From Alphaproteobacteria bacterium (GTDB taxonomy: Bacteria > Pseudomonadota > Alphaproteobacteria > JAGOMX01), in the NCBI GenBank assembly GCA_017993335.1, contig JAGOMX010000016.1, positions 1-36,262 on the forward strand: a stretch of 36,262 nt of DNA. Direction: 5' to 3'. Positions 8,579-18,146 of this stretch are shown here, in pieces. Within the stretch, counting starts at the first letter, position 1. Every line of letters starts with the position of its first letter. The notes below the pieces were generated by a model. That model was given only the letters and a program-made list of their open reading frames with translations, was not told the origin of the DNA and did not search any database. Both the position numbers and the translations under genes were made by a program.

Positions 8579-10324
8579 ATGAATGTTTTTTCTGAGTTCC
8601 GTGAAGTCGTCATTAAGGCTTTAAAAAGCCTTGTAGAAAATCAGGATTTATCCGCGGATTTAGATTTTTCTCGCGTTGCCTGTGAGCCACCTAAAGATCC
8701 AGCTCATGGAGACATTGCGACGAATGCGGCTATGGTATTGGCTAAACCTGCAGGTCTGAACCCACGTGTGCTAGCTGAAAAACTTGTCGCTCAATTATTA
8801 AACAATCCTTATATAGAATCTTGTGAAGTCGCGGGGCCAGGGTTTGTCAATATGACGCTTCGTCCTGTTTTTTGGCAAAGCGAGCTCAAATCCATCATCG
8901 AAATTGGCAAGGCTTACGGCGATTCTCGTTTAGGCGATCAAAGAAAAGTTAACCTGGAGTACGTATCTGTAAATCCCACTGGGCCTATGCATGTGGGACA
9001 TTGTCGGGGTGCGATCATTGGGGACGTATTGGCAAAATTACTGACTAAAACAGGCTATAAGGTAACAAAAGAATATTATGTGAATGATGCGGGCGCACAA
9101 GTTATCGCTTTAGCGCATTCCCTTTATAAGCGTTATCAACAGGCGTTAGGCGTGGAAAGTGGTGAGTTGGGCGCCTATGGCGGCGAGTATTTGATTCCTG
9201 TGGGGCAGTCTTTGGCGAATCGGGACGGTGATAAGTGGTTAAAGGTAGAGGAAAGCGTCTGGATGCCACATCTGCGGAATTTTGCCGTGGAAGCCATGAT
9301 GGATTTAATCCGTGAAGATCTTGCCTTGCTAAAAATTCATCACGAAGTCTTTACTTCCGAGGCCGCCATCATCGCCGAGGGTGGAGTAGAAAAGTCTTTT
9401 TCCGAGCTCGAAGAAAAGGGATTGATATATGTGGGTCAATTACCGGAACCTAAAGGCAAAACCATTGAAGATTGGGAACCTCGAGATTTAACCCTATTTC
9501 GCTCTACAACTTATGGGGATGATCAGGATCGCGCGTTGAAAAAATCTGATGGTTCCTGGACCTATATTACGGGAGATATTGCTTATCATCGGAATAAAGT
9601 TTCCAGAGGATATGATCTGTTAATTAACGTTTGGGGCTCGGATCATGTGGGTTATGTAAAGCGCTTGAAGGCTGCGACTCATGCGTTGACCGATGGCCGA
9701 ATTCCTTTAGAAGTTGTTTTGTATGCGCTGGTCAATTTTATGGACGAGGGAGAGTCCTTAAAAATGTCCAAACGGGCCGGCACGTTTATCCCTGTTCGGG
9801 AAGTGGTAGATCGAGTGGGTTGCGATGCAACACGATTTATGATGGTGACCCGGAAAACGGATATTCCTTTAGATTTTGATTTTGCTAAAGTGATAGAAAA
9901 ATCCAAAGATAATCCCGTGTATTACGTGCAATATGCCTATGCGAGAGCCTGCTCTATTCGTCGTCATTTGCTAGCGACATTCCCATCTATTGACCTCTCC
10001 CCGCAAGGATTGGCACAAGTGGATTTTGGTAACTTGAAGGCACAAGAAGAAATAGATATGATCAAAACGTTGGCGCAATGGCCTCGCCAAATCGAGGTGG
10101 CCGCTGAAAGCCGCGAGCCGCATCGTATTTCCTATTATTTATATCATGTGGCGTCTGTGTTCCATGGCTTATGGACGAAGGGTCGTGACGATGCGGAACT
10201 GCGTTTTATTTACCCGCAGGATGAAAAAAAATCTCTCGCTAAATTTGCCTTAGTACAAGGCATGGCGAATGTGATAGCTTCAGGATTAGATGTATTCGGT
10301 GTTCAACCCATGGAGGAGATGTAA
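8579..10324 (+). CDS. argS: arginyl-tRNA synthetase
   Basis: Class I aminoacyl-tRNA synthetase that charges tRNA-Arg. The HIGH-type motif is HVGH at about 138-141 within NPTGPMHVGHCRGA, and the KMSKS-type motif is KMSKR at about 395. An N-terminal Add-1 domain (about 1-110) precedes the catalytic core, and a C-terminal DALR anticodon-binding domain ends the protein. The length of 581 residues is normal. The next gene starts on the base after the stop codon, so translation is probably coupled to the SPOR-domain gene, a common arrangement in alphaproteobacteria. Confidence 0.97.
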   Translation: MNVFSEFREVVIKALKSLVENQDLSADLDFSRVACEPPKDPAHGDIATNAAMVLAKPAGLNPRVLAEKLVAQLLNNPYIESCEVAGPGFVNMTLRPVFWQSELKSIIEIGKAYGDSRLGDQRKVNLEYVSVNPTGPMHVGHCRGAIIGDVLAKLLTKTGYKVTKEYYVNDAGAQVIALAHSLYKRYQQALGVESGELGAYGGEYLIPVGQSLANRDGDKWLKVEESVWMPHLRNFAVEAMMDLIREDLALLKIHHEVFTSEAAIIAEGGVEKSFSELEEKGLIYVGQLPEPKGKTIEDWEPRDLTLFRSTTYGDDQDRALKKSDGSWTYITGDIAYHRNKVSRGYDLLINVWGSDHVGYVKRLKAATHALTDGRIPLEVVLYALVNFMDEGESLKMSKRAGTFIPVREVVDRVGCDATRFMMVTRKTDIPLDFDFAKVIEKSKDNPVYYVQYAYARACSIRRHLLATFPSIDLSPQGLAQVDFGNLKAQEEIDMIKTLAQWPRQIEVAAESREPHRISYYLYHVASVFHGLWTKGRDDAELRFIYPQDEKKSLAKFALVQGMANVIASGLDVFGVQPMEEM

Positions 10325-11194
10325 ATGGATCCACATCATTATGTACAGCGGACAACAACCAGCGAAAAAACATCCAAAGGTTTGTTTGCCTCACCCATAC
10401 CCTTTGCCCTTGCTTTATTAGGGGCAGGGTCCGTCGTATTTAGTCTATGGTACTTTTTTTATGCGGGACCAAATCGCTCTAAAGATCAGCCAGTTCCTAT
10501 TATTAAAGCCGAATCCAGTCCGATAAAAATTCGTCCAGATAGTAGCGAGCAACCAGAAGTGCCTCATCAAGATAAACTCGTTTACAGTCGTGTCAATCCG
10601 GCTGAACAAGCTAAAGGGGTGGAGAATCTTTTGCCGATGACGGAAGAACCCATGGAGGTAGCAGAAGAGCACGAGCCAGAAGCCAGCACCAATACACAAA
10701 AAGAAGCTGGTTTTCCTTTGCCAAATCAACTGGCGGAAAATGCATCCGAGTTTCGTGTCGATCCTATGCCTGTGGAGACAAAAGAAGAGCCCATGAAGAT
10801 GACGGTTGCAACGGCAGAACCAGAAGCCCCGGCTATTCCAACAGAGGCAGCGCCAAAATCTGAAATGATTGCCGAAAAAAAATCAGAACCGGAAGCCGCA
10901 CCAGCGCAGGAAACAAAAAAAGCTAAGACTCTGGCATCCGGGTATCGTATTCAATTGGCATCGATGAAATCACAAGAGTTAGTCAAACAAGAATGGAAGC
11001 GTTTAAAATCTGAAAATGAGGCTGCTTTAGGACATCTGTCGGCTCAATTTAATCGGGTTGACTTGGGTGCTAAAAAAGGTGTGTTCTTTAGATTGCAAGC
11101 TGGTGATTTTGCCGATCGGGCTGAGGCACAAAATGCCTGTGATCGTTTAAAGGATAAAAACCCAAAAGCGGGCTGTATCATCGTTAAGTTTTAA
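10325..11194 (+). CDS. SPOR-domain membrane protein
   Basis: Predicted bitopic inner-membrane protein that binds denuded peptidoglycan through a C-terminal SPOR domain. One membrane segment lies at about residues 25-46 (IPFALALLGAGSVVFSLWYF). A long, low-complexity periplasmic linker rich in Glu, Pro, Ala and Lys fills about 50-200. The SPOR domain (about 205-289) starts GYRIQLAS and ends in the typical CIIVKF strand. SPOR proteins usually act at the division septum. The start has no gap from argS and relies on coupling. The linker is variable and explains any weak database similarity in the middle. Confidence 0.85.
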   Translation: MDPHHYVQRTTTSEKTSKGLFASPIPFALALLGAGSVVFSLWYFFYAGPNRSKDQPVPIIKAESSPIKIRPDSSEQPEVPHQDKLVYSRVNPAEQAKGVENLLPMTEEPMEVAEEHEPEASTNTQKEAGFPLPNQLAENASEFRVDPMPVETKEEPMKMTVATAEPEAPAIPTEAAPKSEMIAEKKSEPEAAPAQETKKAKTLASGYRIQLASMKSQELVKQEWKRLKSENEAALGHLSAQFNRVDLGAKKGVFFRLQAGDFADRAEAQNACDRLKDKNPKAGCIIVKF

Positions 11195-11203
11195 AGGATA
11201 TTT

Positions 11204-11899
11204 ATGGAAAATTTTGTGTCACAGGCCACCAATATTTTAATTATAGGGATTCCTATATTGCTGGCGATAACCTTACATGAAGCGGCTCATGGGTTCGTTG
11301 CTTTGCGATGTGGGGATTATACGGCCCTAAGGCAAGGTCGTGTGACACTTAATCCTTTCAAACATATTGATTTGATCGGCACCATAATACTGCCAGCGAT
11401 ATCTTTTTATGTGGGTGGACTTTTGTTTGGATATGCCAAACCCGTTCCGGTTAACTTTAGAGACCTTCGCAACCCGCGCCGGGATATGGCGCTGGTAGCA
11501 ATTGCAGGCCCGGCAACGAATGTATTTCTGGCATTTGCATCGGCTTTATTGGTAAAGGCTATGTATGTGCTTTCTGTGCCGGCTGGATTCTTGACGGATA
11601 TAACCATGTCCAGTCTGATTTTTTCCATTCATATTAATGCGCTGCTGGCGATTATAAATATGTTACCAATTCTCCCCTTGGATGGTGGGCGCGTATTGAA
11701 TAGTCTTCTACCGCCTAGCTGGGCAAGAGTTTTTTCTCAAACAGAGAAGTACGGTATGTTTATACTCCTGGGTCTGATGATTGTTCTTATGTATTTTCCT
11801 GTCCAGGTTAATGGCCGTCAGGTGAGTGCATTCAGCGTATATTTCCGTCCTATTGTGGAGAGTTTTTCTGGCTTTATTGGTGGGTTAGCTGGGCTTTAA
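11204..11899 (+). CDS. site-2 protease family membrane metalloprotease (M50)
   Basis: Polytopic membrane zinc protease of the M50 family, of the short YwhC/FPP-like type without a PDZ domain. The zinc motif HEAAH lies at residues 25-29 within the first membrane helix, and the third ligand is Asp160 in NMLPILPLDGG (152-162). About five hydrophobic segments are visible. It is 231 residues long, much shorter than RseP, so it should not be called RseP. Substrates are unknown for most of this subfamily. It sits 9 bases after the SPOR-domain gene, in the same operon as argS, and converges with hemW. Confidence 0.88.
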   Translation: MENFVSQATNILIIGIPILLAITLHEAAHGFVALRCGDYTALRQGRVTLNPFKHIDLIGTIILPAISFYVGGLLFGYAKPVPVNFRDLRNPRRDMALVAIAGPATNVFLAFASALLVKAMYVLSVPAGFLTDITMSSLIFSIHINALLAIINMLPILPLDGGRVLNSLLPPSWARVFSQTEKYGMFILLGLMIVLMYFPVQVNGRQVSAFSVYFRPIVESFSGFIGGLAGL

Positions 11900-11905
11900 G
11901 AGGCG

Positions 11906-13063
11906 TTATCTGTTGGGGGTGAGGAACTCTAAAATCCCATTGAGGCGAACGAGGCCCTCGTCGGTTGCTTTTAGATGGGATGGGCTTTGCTCCATGTAGC
12001 CTTCCTCAATTAATGAAGCTAGCTTGGAAATATCAATAAAATTTTCTATAGGCTGATGGAACGTATTTTTGAAGTTTTCCAGGTGGATACCCTCTTTTAA
12101 ACGAAGTCCCATCATGAGTGTCTCAATCAACTGGTCTTCTTCGTTCAGAGGGGTTTTTTCTTGTATGGCATGGCCATTCGTCTCTACATGTTCTAACCAT
12201 GTTTCGGGGGCTCTATAACATTTGGTGGCAAATTTTTGTTGTCCGAGAGTTAATCGTCCGTGGGCCCCAGGTCCTATGCCGGCATAGTCTTGATAACGCC
12301 AGTAGATTAAATTGTGTTGGCACTCACGCCCCTGTACGGCGTGGTTGGAGACTTCATAACGGTCAATACCTTTTTCCAGTAACATCGCATGGGTGCGTTC
12401 GTATAAATCAGCTGCGAGGTTGCCTTTGGGAAGGGTGAAATCTTTACGAGCATAAGCAGTGTAAAAAGCTGTGCCGGGTTCAATGGTCAGTTGATATAAA
12501 GACATATGGTCCCGAATCAGCGGCAGAGCTTCTTTGAGTTGCTTCTCCCATTCGGCAAGGGTCTGTCCTGGAAGTGCATAAATAAGATCAAAGGAATAAC
12601 GGTCAAAGGTTGTGGCCGCTATTTCGATGGCACGCATGGCTTCCTGGACATTGTGCGCGCGACCGAGAAACTTTAACGCCGCCGTGTCTAAAGACTGAAT
12701 TCCAAGGGATACACGGTTGACGCCCGCTTGTCGAAAGTGTTGGAATTTATTGATTTCCACAGAATTTGGATTTGCTTCCATGGAGATTTCTGGATTATCG
12801 ATGATCCAGTATTTATCTAAAGCATTGATGAGGGCATGAATGGTTTCCGGTGCCATCAGCGAAGGTGTGCCCCCTCCAAAAAACACGGAGTTTAGTTTTC
12901 TACCCTTTGTTTTTTCGCCCACATACGAGAGCTCTTTTAACAAAGCCTTTTCCCAACGTTTATGATCAACACGATCGCGCACGTGGCTGTTAAAGTCGCA
13001 ATACGGGCATTTAGACACGCAAAATGGCCAGTGGATATACAGTCCTAACGGTTGCGATTTCAT
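11906..13063 (-). CDS. hemW: HemW-like radical SAM heme chaperone
   Basis: Radical SAM protein of the HemN/HemW family. The 4Fe-4S cluster cysteines are Cys15, Cys19 and Cys22 (CVSKCPYC), followed by FFGGGTPSL. The next position is Phe rather than the extra Cys found in oxygen-independent coproporphyrinogen oxidase HemN, which supports HemW, a heme carrier rather than a porphyrin enzyme. At 385 residues it has the HemW length. The frame opens at 13072, but the ATG at 13063 overlaps the rdgB stop as ATGA, the usual sign of coupled translation, so I prefer it. It is the last gene of rph-rdgB-hemW. Confidence 0.9.
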   Translation of the reverse strand: MKSQPLGLYIHWPFCVSKCPYCDFNSHVRDRVDHKRWEKALLKELSYVGEKTKGRKLNSVFFGGGTPSLMAPETIHALINALDKYWIIDNPEISMEANPNSVEINKFQHFRQAGVNRVSLGIQSLDTAALKFLGRAHNVQEAMRAIEIAATTFDRYSFDLIYALPGQTLAEWEKQLKEALPLIRDHMSLYQLTIEPGTAFYTAYARKDFTLPKGNLAADLYERTHAMLLEKGIDRYEVSNHAVQGRECQHNLIYWRYQDYAGIGPGAHGRLTLGQQKFATKCYRAPETWLEHVETNGHAIQEKTPLNEEDQLIETLMMGLRLKEGIHLENFKNTFHQPIENFIDISKLASLIEEGYMEQSPSHLKATDEGLVRLNGILEFLTPNR

Positions 13064-13647
13064 GGAAAGCATGTGCGCAGAAAAGCCCCAAAGGACTGAT
13101 GACGGTGAGAAATTTTGTTTTTGATGTCTATGCCTAATTGTGCATAGGTCTGATCATACCCATCGGGTTGAAATACAATATCAAAATGGTAACCTTTTGT
13201 GGAATCACCGCGTACAGGATAGACAAATTGTCCGTGGATGGTGCCTTCAAAAAATTGGTAGCTATCATCTGGAAAATACAGACATAAGGAACTATGGAAA
13301 AAAGCTCTATAGTCTGCCGTCGCATCCAACCGTTTTTTTAAATCTTGAAAGCACTGGTCAAGGGTGTCAAAACTTTTACGAAAAGGGGCTGTATCCACAC
13401 CGGGGAAATTGTTCAAGGCCGGAAAACATATACCAGAGTCATCCGATAAGGCTGGTTTGCCGGTCATGCGCGCCGTGTATTTTGCTTTAATCAGGGCGTT
13501 GTCCTGAAATGTTCGCCCTGTTTCTTCAGGCTCATCCAGGTTAAATTCCTCGGCCGAAAAAACTTGTACCGCATAAGGCGATAACATGGCTTTCAGCTCG
13601 AGGATTTTGGCGTGATTATGAGTGGCGAGCACTAATTCTTTCAGCAT
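13060..13647 (-). CDS. rdgB: dITP/XTP pyrophosphatase (RdgB/HAM1)
   Basis: House-cleaning nucleotide pyrophosphatase that hydrolyses dITP, ITP and XTP and so keeps non-canonical purines out of DNA. The N-terminus LVLATHNHAKILEL is the substrate-binding TxNxxK-type motif. ALSDDSGICFPAL contains the catalytic acidic residues, and NKISHRHQSF near the C-terminus is the family SHR motif. The length of 195 residues is normal. It starts 3 bases after the rph stop and overlaps hemW by 4 bases, so the three genes form one transcription unit. Confidence 0.95.
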   Translation of the reverse strand: MLKELVLATHNHAKILELKAMLSPYAVQVFSAEEFNLDEPEETGRTFQDNALIKAKYTARMTGKPALSDDSGICFPALNNFPGVDTAPFRKSFDTLDQCFQDLKKRLDATADYRAFFHSSLCLYFPDDSYQFFEGTIHGQFVYPVRGDSTKGYHFDIVFQPDGYDQTYAQLGIDIKNKISHRHQSFGAFLRTCFP

Positions 13648-13650
13648 AAC

Positions 13651-14379
13651 TTATTCTTTATTAAAATTAGCAATCGCTTGCAATTGTAATTTCACCAGCT
13701 TGGCGACGCCAATTTTAGCCATGTCTAGCATTTGCGTAAACAACTCATCGGAAAAAGGTTTGTCTTCAGCTGTTGTTTGAATTTCAACGATTTGGTTGCG
13801 ACTGGTTAAGATGAAATTTGAATCTGCTGCTGCCTTGCTGTCTTCTGCGTAATCTAGATCGAGGACCACTTGTCCTTCATAAATACCGCATGAAATACCG
13901 GCCACATGATCGGTCAGGGGCATTTCTTTGATTAATTTTTTATCCAGTAATGTCTTAAAAGCAAAATATAAGGCAACATAAGATCCTGTAATTGCCGCAG
14001 TTCTTGTACCGCCATCAGCTTGCAATACATCGCAGTCGATTTTAATTTGGCGTTCACCCATGGCTTTTAGATCGGTGATGGCTCTTAAAGATCTACCGAT
14101 TAACCTTTGGATTTCTTGGGTGCGCCCAGTTTGTTTTCCTTTCGAGGCTTCACGATCCATTCGTTGATGGGTTGAGCGAGGCAGCATACCGTATTCCGCT
14201 GTAATCCAGCCTTTACCTTGATCGCGCATAAAAGGTGGAAGTCTTTCCTCGATAGATGCGGTGCACAATACATGCGTGTTCCCAAATTTTACCAAACAGG
14301 AGCCTTCCGCATAGGGAGAAAAGTGCGGTATGAACTCAATATCTCTAAGTTGGTCGGGCTTTCGTCCGGAAGGGCGCAT
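13651..14379 (-). CDS. rph: ribonuclease PH
   Basis: Phosphorolytic 3'-5' exoribonuclease that trims tRNA 3' ends. Typical features are the N-terminal [11 protein letters not shown], the phosphate-binding [12 protein letters not shown] segment, and the acidic DLDYAEDS stretch holding the catalytic aspartates. The length of 242 residues is normal. It heads the rph-rdgB-hemW unit and is divergent from grpE. In many alphaproteobacteria hrcA lies between rph and grpE; here that gene is absent and the gap is only 165 bases. Confidence 0.96.
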   Translation of the reverse strand: MRPSGRKPDQLRDIEFIPHFSPYAEGSCLVKFGNTHVLCTASIEERLPPFMRDQGKGWITAEYGMLPRSTHQRMDREASKGKQTGRTQEIQRLIGRSLRAITDLKAMGERQIKIDCDVLQADGGTRTAAITGSYVALYFAFKTLLDKKLIKEMPLTDHVAGISCGIYEGQVVLDLDYAEDSKAAADSNFILTSRNQIVEIQTTAEDKPFSDELFTQMLDMAKIGVAKLVKLQLQAIANFNKE

Positions 14380-14544
14380 GTGGAAACTCCTGAAATTGAT
14401 TATGTATGAATTCAGTCCTTACACTATTATGATATATATGGAAAGAAATTATCTTGATCTCTAGCGTAAATTGCTAATTCTGTGCTAAGCTATGGCCAGT
14501 AAATAAGACGTATAGCGTGTTAATTTTAACGAGAGGATATTCCC

Positions 14545-15084
14545 ATGACGGATGAATTAAAAAAACCCACAGAAGAAACAGAAGTTGAGCTTACGCAAAC
14601 GCAGGAAGAAATTGAAGAAGAATCGACAGAATCTTTAGAGGATCTGAAAGATCAGTTGCTGCGGGCGTTGGCCGAAGTTGAAAATATTCGTCGCCGTGCC
14701 ATTCGCGAGCAGGATGAGGCTCGCAAATACGCGGTTACAGGGTTTGCAAGAGAGATGATTTCTGTCGCAGATAATTTTTCGCGTGCCCTTGAATCAATTG
14801 CTCAAGAAGATATCGAATCTCAATCTCCAGCGGTTAAAAGCCTCGTCGAAGGTTTGAAGCTGACAGAAAAGGAACTCGCCGGAATTTTTGAGCGTCAAGG
14901 CGTAAAAAAAGTAAATCCTTTAGGTGAGGCCTTCAATCACGATTTCCATCAGGCTATCTGTGAAATTCCAACGCAGGAGTATGAAGCAGGCGTTGTCGCG
15001 CAAGTGATGCAAACGGGGTATGTGCTACATGATCGCCTATTGCGTCCAGCTATGGTCGGTGTGGCAAGAGCTGTTCAGGATTAA
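14545..15084 (+). CDS. grpE: nucleotide exchange factor GrpE
   Basis: Cofactor that releases ADP from DnaK in the Hsp70 cycle. The acidic, disordered N-terminus (about 1-35) is followed by a long dimerising helix (LKDQLLRALAEVENIRRRA) and a C-terminal beta domain with NPLGEAFNHDFHQAI and the end motif LHDRLLRPAMVGVA. The length of 179 residues is normal. GAGAGGA precedes the ATG. No CIRCE element was recognised upstream and no hrcA adjoins it. ftsK starts 24 bases downstream, so the two may share a transcript. Confidence 0.95.
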   Translation: MTDELKKPTEETEVELTQTQEEIEEESTESLEDLKDQLLRALAEVENIRRRAIREQDEARKYAVTGFAREMISVADNFSRALESIAQEDIESQSPAVKSLVEGLKLTEKELAGIFERQGVKKVNPLGEAFNHDFHQAICEIPTQEYEAGVVAQVMQTGYVLHDRLLRPAMVGVARAVQD

Positions 15085-15108
15085 GTAAATTTAAATAAAG
15101 GATCGGTG

Positions 15109-17493
15109 ATGGCCCCCCGTCGTAAACCACAAGAAACAAGAGCTTTTTTGCCTGAAAATATCCTGGCGTTTATACTGCGCCGGGTGGAGGAGCTTTTCGG
15201 TCTCGTTTTGTTGTTAATAAGCCTGTTTATTTTTTTATCGCTGGCGAGCTATGACCGGGCAGACCCCTCTATCAATACAGCGGTGGGCGGGCTGACACAA
15301 AATTTAGGTGGGCCGAAGGGAGCTTATTTTTCTGATTTTATGATGCAGTATTTAGGGTGGTCCAGTTATTTACTGGCCATGAGTGTGTTTATCTGGGGGG
15401 CTTTAAAGCTAACCCACCGTCCGTTGAATCGGTTGTTGTTGAAATTAAGTCTTTTGCCTTTTTTGATGATTAGCTTTTCTTTAGCTCTGGAGCTGCTTTC
15501 TTATCGAGATGCGGATAGTTTAAGTCATGCAGGTGGGGCTATTGGTTATGTGTTGAGCCAGAATTTCCTTTCTCGTCTTGATTTTCTAACCTTGAGTGGC
15601 GCGTGGATCAGTGTTGCAATTTTAAATACGGCTTGCGTATTGGTTTTGTTCGTTTATGTCTCGGGCTTAAGGGGCCGCCAATGGCTTTCTATATTGAATA
15701 TGGCCGCCTATGCCACCCAGATGATTTGGTATACGATTCGTCGGGTATTCTATTTTCTGAATCGTTCTTATGAAAAGCCAGAAACACCCAAACGAGTCCA
15801 CAAGGTTGAAAATCACCGCGATGCACCCATCAATCGAGTCGCAGGGGAACACCCTTCTTTATCTTTGCGGAACGAGTATACGGCGCCTGAGATGCCTGAA
15901 AAGAAAGTCGCTGTATCGGCAACGGCCTTTAAGATTGAGGCGGATGAAGCAGAGGATGAATATGATAGTCTCCCCCTAGAGTTAGAATCTAACGGTGATT
16001 ATCAGCTCCCCCCCTTAGATCTTTTGGCTGAAATAGAAGATCATTCGGATTTGCAGATCAGTGAAAAAGAGTTGCAGGCCAACGCGCACCGATTGAAAGA
16101 AGTCTTAGAAGATTTCGGAATTCAGGGCGAAATATCTAAAATTCGTCCCGGTCCTGTGGTGACGTTGTACGAGCTTGTGCCGGCACCTGGAATTAAGTCT
16201 TCACGGGTTATTGGCCTGGCAGATGACATTGCCCGTTCTATGAGTGCGATTTCCGCTCGTGTAGCGGTTATTCCCGGCCGGAATGCGATTGGTATTGAGT
16301 TGCCGAACGAAATTCGACAAACGGTCCATTTGCGAGAGTTATTGGCATCTTCAGCTTATGAACGGACCGGTGGCGCTTTACCGTTGGCTTTAGGTAAAGA
16401 CATCTCCGGTAGTCCAATTATTGCAGATTTAACACGTATGCCACACTTACTCGTGGCGGGAACAACGGGTTCAGGTAAGTCTGTGGGCATTAATAGTATG
16501 ATCTTATCCTTGTTATATCGCTTGCCGCCGGATCGCTGTAAGTTGATTATGATAGATCCCAAAATGCTAGAGCTTTCTGTATATGATGGCATTCCTCATC
16601 TTTTAACGCCTGTGGTGACGGATCCCAAAAAAGCAGTTGTGGCTTTGAAATGGACTGTGCGGGAGATGGAAAATCGATATCGTGCCATGTCCAAATTGGG
16701 AGTCCGTAATATTATGGGTTATAATATGCGTATCGCAGAAGCCAAAACGACGGGTGAAGTTCTCTCACGCAAAGTACAAACCGGCTTTGATGCGGAATCG
16801 GGGCGGCCTATTTATGAGTCTCAAACGCTAGAACTGGAGCCTTTGCCCTACATTGTGGTGGTCGTGGATGAAATGGCAGATCTTATGCTGGTTGCGGGAA
16901 AAGATATTGAAGCGGCCGTGCAAAGACTTGCACAAATGGCTCGTGCTGCCGGTATACACATAATCATGGCAACACAAAGACCATCGGTCGATGTGATTAC
17001 GGGTACGATTAAAGCAAACTTCCCCACACGCATAAGCTTTCAGGTGACCTCTAAAATAGACAGTCGCACGATCCTAGGCGAGCAAGGCGGTGAACAATTG
17101 CTAGGCATGGGTGATATGCTGTATATGGCGGCCGGTGGCCGCATTACCCGTGTTCATGGACCTTTTGTCAGTGATCATGAAGTGGAAAAAATTGTCCACT
17201 ACCTAAAAGGTCAAGGATTCCCCAATTATCTAGAAGACATTTTGATGGATAACGAGGATAGTTCTTCTGGATCGAATGGGGGATCTAGTGGGAATGGGGA
17301 TGAGTTATATGAGGAAGCTTTATCCTTAGTGATGCGCGAAGGTAAGGTTTCCACGAGTTTTATTCAGCGTCATTTACAGATTGGTTATAACCGGGCGGCA
17401 AGAATTGTCGAAACCATGGAAGAGCAGGGAATTGTCAGTGAAGCCTCACGAACGGGTAAACGTGAGATATTAGTAGCCTCAGGAGGGCGTTAG
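15109..17493 (+). CDS. ftsK: DNA translocase FtsK
   Basis: Membrane-anchored ATPase that pumps DNA through the closing septum and supports chromosome dimer resolution. The N-terminal 190 residues hold about four hydrophobic segments. A short acidic linker follows, then the RecA-type motor with Walker A GTTGSGKS at about 451-458 and Walker [11 protein letters not shown] near 582. The C-terminal winged-helix gamma domain (about 730-794) includes [18 protein letters not shown], the KOPS-reading fold. At 794 residues it is a compact, alphaproteobacterial-type FtsK. An in-frame GTG at 15106 directly precedes the ATG; AAAGGA at 15097 is better spaced for the ATG at 15109. Confidence 0.96.
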   Translation: MAPRRKPQETRAFLPENILAFILRRVEELFGLVLLLISLFIFLSLASYDRADPSINTAVGGLTQNLGGPKGAYFSDFMMQYLGWSSYLLAMSVFIWGALKLTHRPLNRLLLKLSLLPFLMISFSLALELLSYRDADSLSHAGGAIGYVLSQNFLSRLDFLTLSGAWISVAILNTACVLVLFVYVSGLRGRQWLSILNMAAYATQMIWYTIRRVFYFLNRSYEKPETPKRVHKVENHRDAPINRVAGEHPSLSLRNEYTAPEMPEKKVAVSATAFKIEADEAEDEYDSLPLELESNGDYQLPPLDLLAEIEDHSDLQISEKELQANAHRLKEVLEDFGIQGEISKIRPGPVVTLYELVPAPGIKSSRVIGLADDIARSMSAISARVAVIPGRNAIGIELPNEIRQTVHLRELLASSAYERTGGALPLALGKDISGSPIIADLTRMPHLLVAGTTGSGKSVGINSMILSLLYRLPPDRCKLIMIDPKMLELSVYDGIPHLLTPVVTDPKKAVVALKWTVREMENRYRAMSKLGVRNIMGYNMRIAEAKTTGEVLSRKVQTGFDAESGRPIYESQTLELEPLPYIVVVVDEMADLMLVAGKDIEAAVQRLAQMARAAGIHIIMATQRPSVDVITGTIKANFPTRISFQVTSKIDSRTILGEQGGEQLLGMGDMLYMAAGGRITRVHGPFVSDHEVEKIVHYLKGQGFPNYLEDILMDNEDSSSGSNGGSSGNGDELYEEALSLVMREGKVSTSFIQRHLQIGYNRAARIVETMEEQGIVSEASRTGKREILVASGGR

Positions 17494-17495
17494 TT

Positions 17496-18086
17496 ATGTG
17501 GAAGTATGTCTTTACCATTTTTTTCTTTGTTACAAGTCTAAATCCTATTTTGGCGCAGGTCGATAATCCGGCTCGTATTCCGCAAATAGAAAAATATTTG
17601 GCGAATTTAAAAACTTTTGAGGCGGATCTAACTCAGCAAAATCCAGATGGCAGCCAAGCAAGGGGTAAGTTTTTTTTAAACCGTCCCAAAAAGTTTCGTA
17701 TTAAATACACGGAACCTAAAGAACTTATATTGGTTTCCGACGGCAGTTTTTTTATTGAATATGATCCAAAAGAAGATATCCCTAACTTTATTTCCCTAGA
17801 ATCAACGCCTGCCAGCCTTTTCTTGCAAGATAAAATAACGCTATCCGGCGAAGTGTCTATTCGTTATTTAAAGGAAAAAGATGGTCTCATTTTTGTGGAG
17901 TTATACAAAACAAAAGATCCAGATGTAGGTTCAATTACCCTGATTTTTTCCGACAAACCTATGTCTATGATTGGCTGGATTATCAACGATGCGCAGCAAA
18001 ATACGACAGCGATAACTTTGCAGAACATAAAAGAAAATCAACCGATTCAAGACAGTCTTTTCGAAACGGCTAGGATTAAACCGTAA
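17496..18086 (+). CDS. lolA: outer membrane lipoprotein carrier protein LolA
   Basis: Periplasmic chaperone that shuttles lipoproteins from the inner-membrane LolCDE complex towards the outer membrane. It has a Sec signal peptide of about 20 residues (TIFFFVTSLNPILAQ) and the LolA fold, with visible motifs KFFLNRPKKFRIKYTEP and LILVSDGSFFIEYDP. The length of 196 residues is normal. It starts 2 bases after the ftsK stop; ftsK-lolA is a common alphaproteobacterial pair. It is followed by the hairpin terminator shared with the convergent gene downstream. Confidence 0.9.
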   Translation: MWKYVFTIFFFVTSLNPILAQVDNPARIPQIEKYLANLKTFEADLTQQNPDGSQARGKFFLNRPKKFRIKYTEPKELILVSDGSFFIEYDPKEDIPNFISLESTPASLFLQDKITLSGEVSIRYLKEKDGLIFVELYKTKDPDVGSITLIFSDKPMSMIGWIINDAQQNTTAITLQNIKENQPIQDSLFETARIKP

Positions 18087-18095
18087 GATTTTCCC

Positions 18096-18133
18096 AACAG
18101 AAAAACCCCCTGATGTTGCGTCAGGGGGCTGTT
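18096..18133 (-). terminator. intrinsic terminator between convergent genes
   Basis: CCCCCTGA (18106-18113) pairs with TCAGGGGG (18121-18128) across a 7-base loop, and AACAG/CTGTT extends the outer part. Read on the minus strand, the stem is followed by a run of five T, so it is a good Rho-independent terminator for the minus-strand secreted-protein gene. For lolA on the plus strand it lacks a clear T run and would be weaker. Confidence 0.85.
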
Positions 18134-18146
18134 GTAAATATTTCCT

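Noticed and set aside
11204..11899. RseP (sigma-E pathway protease)
   Set aside because: The protein has only 231 residues and no PDZ domain; it fits the short M50 subfamily instead.
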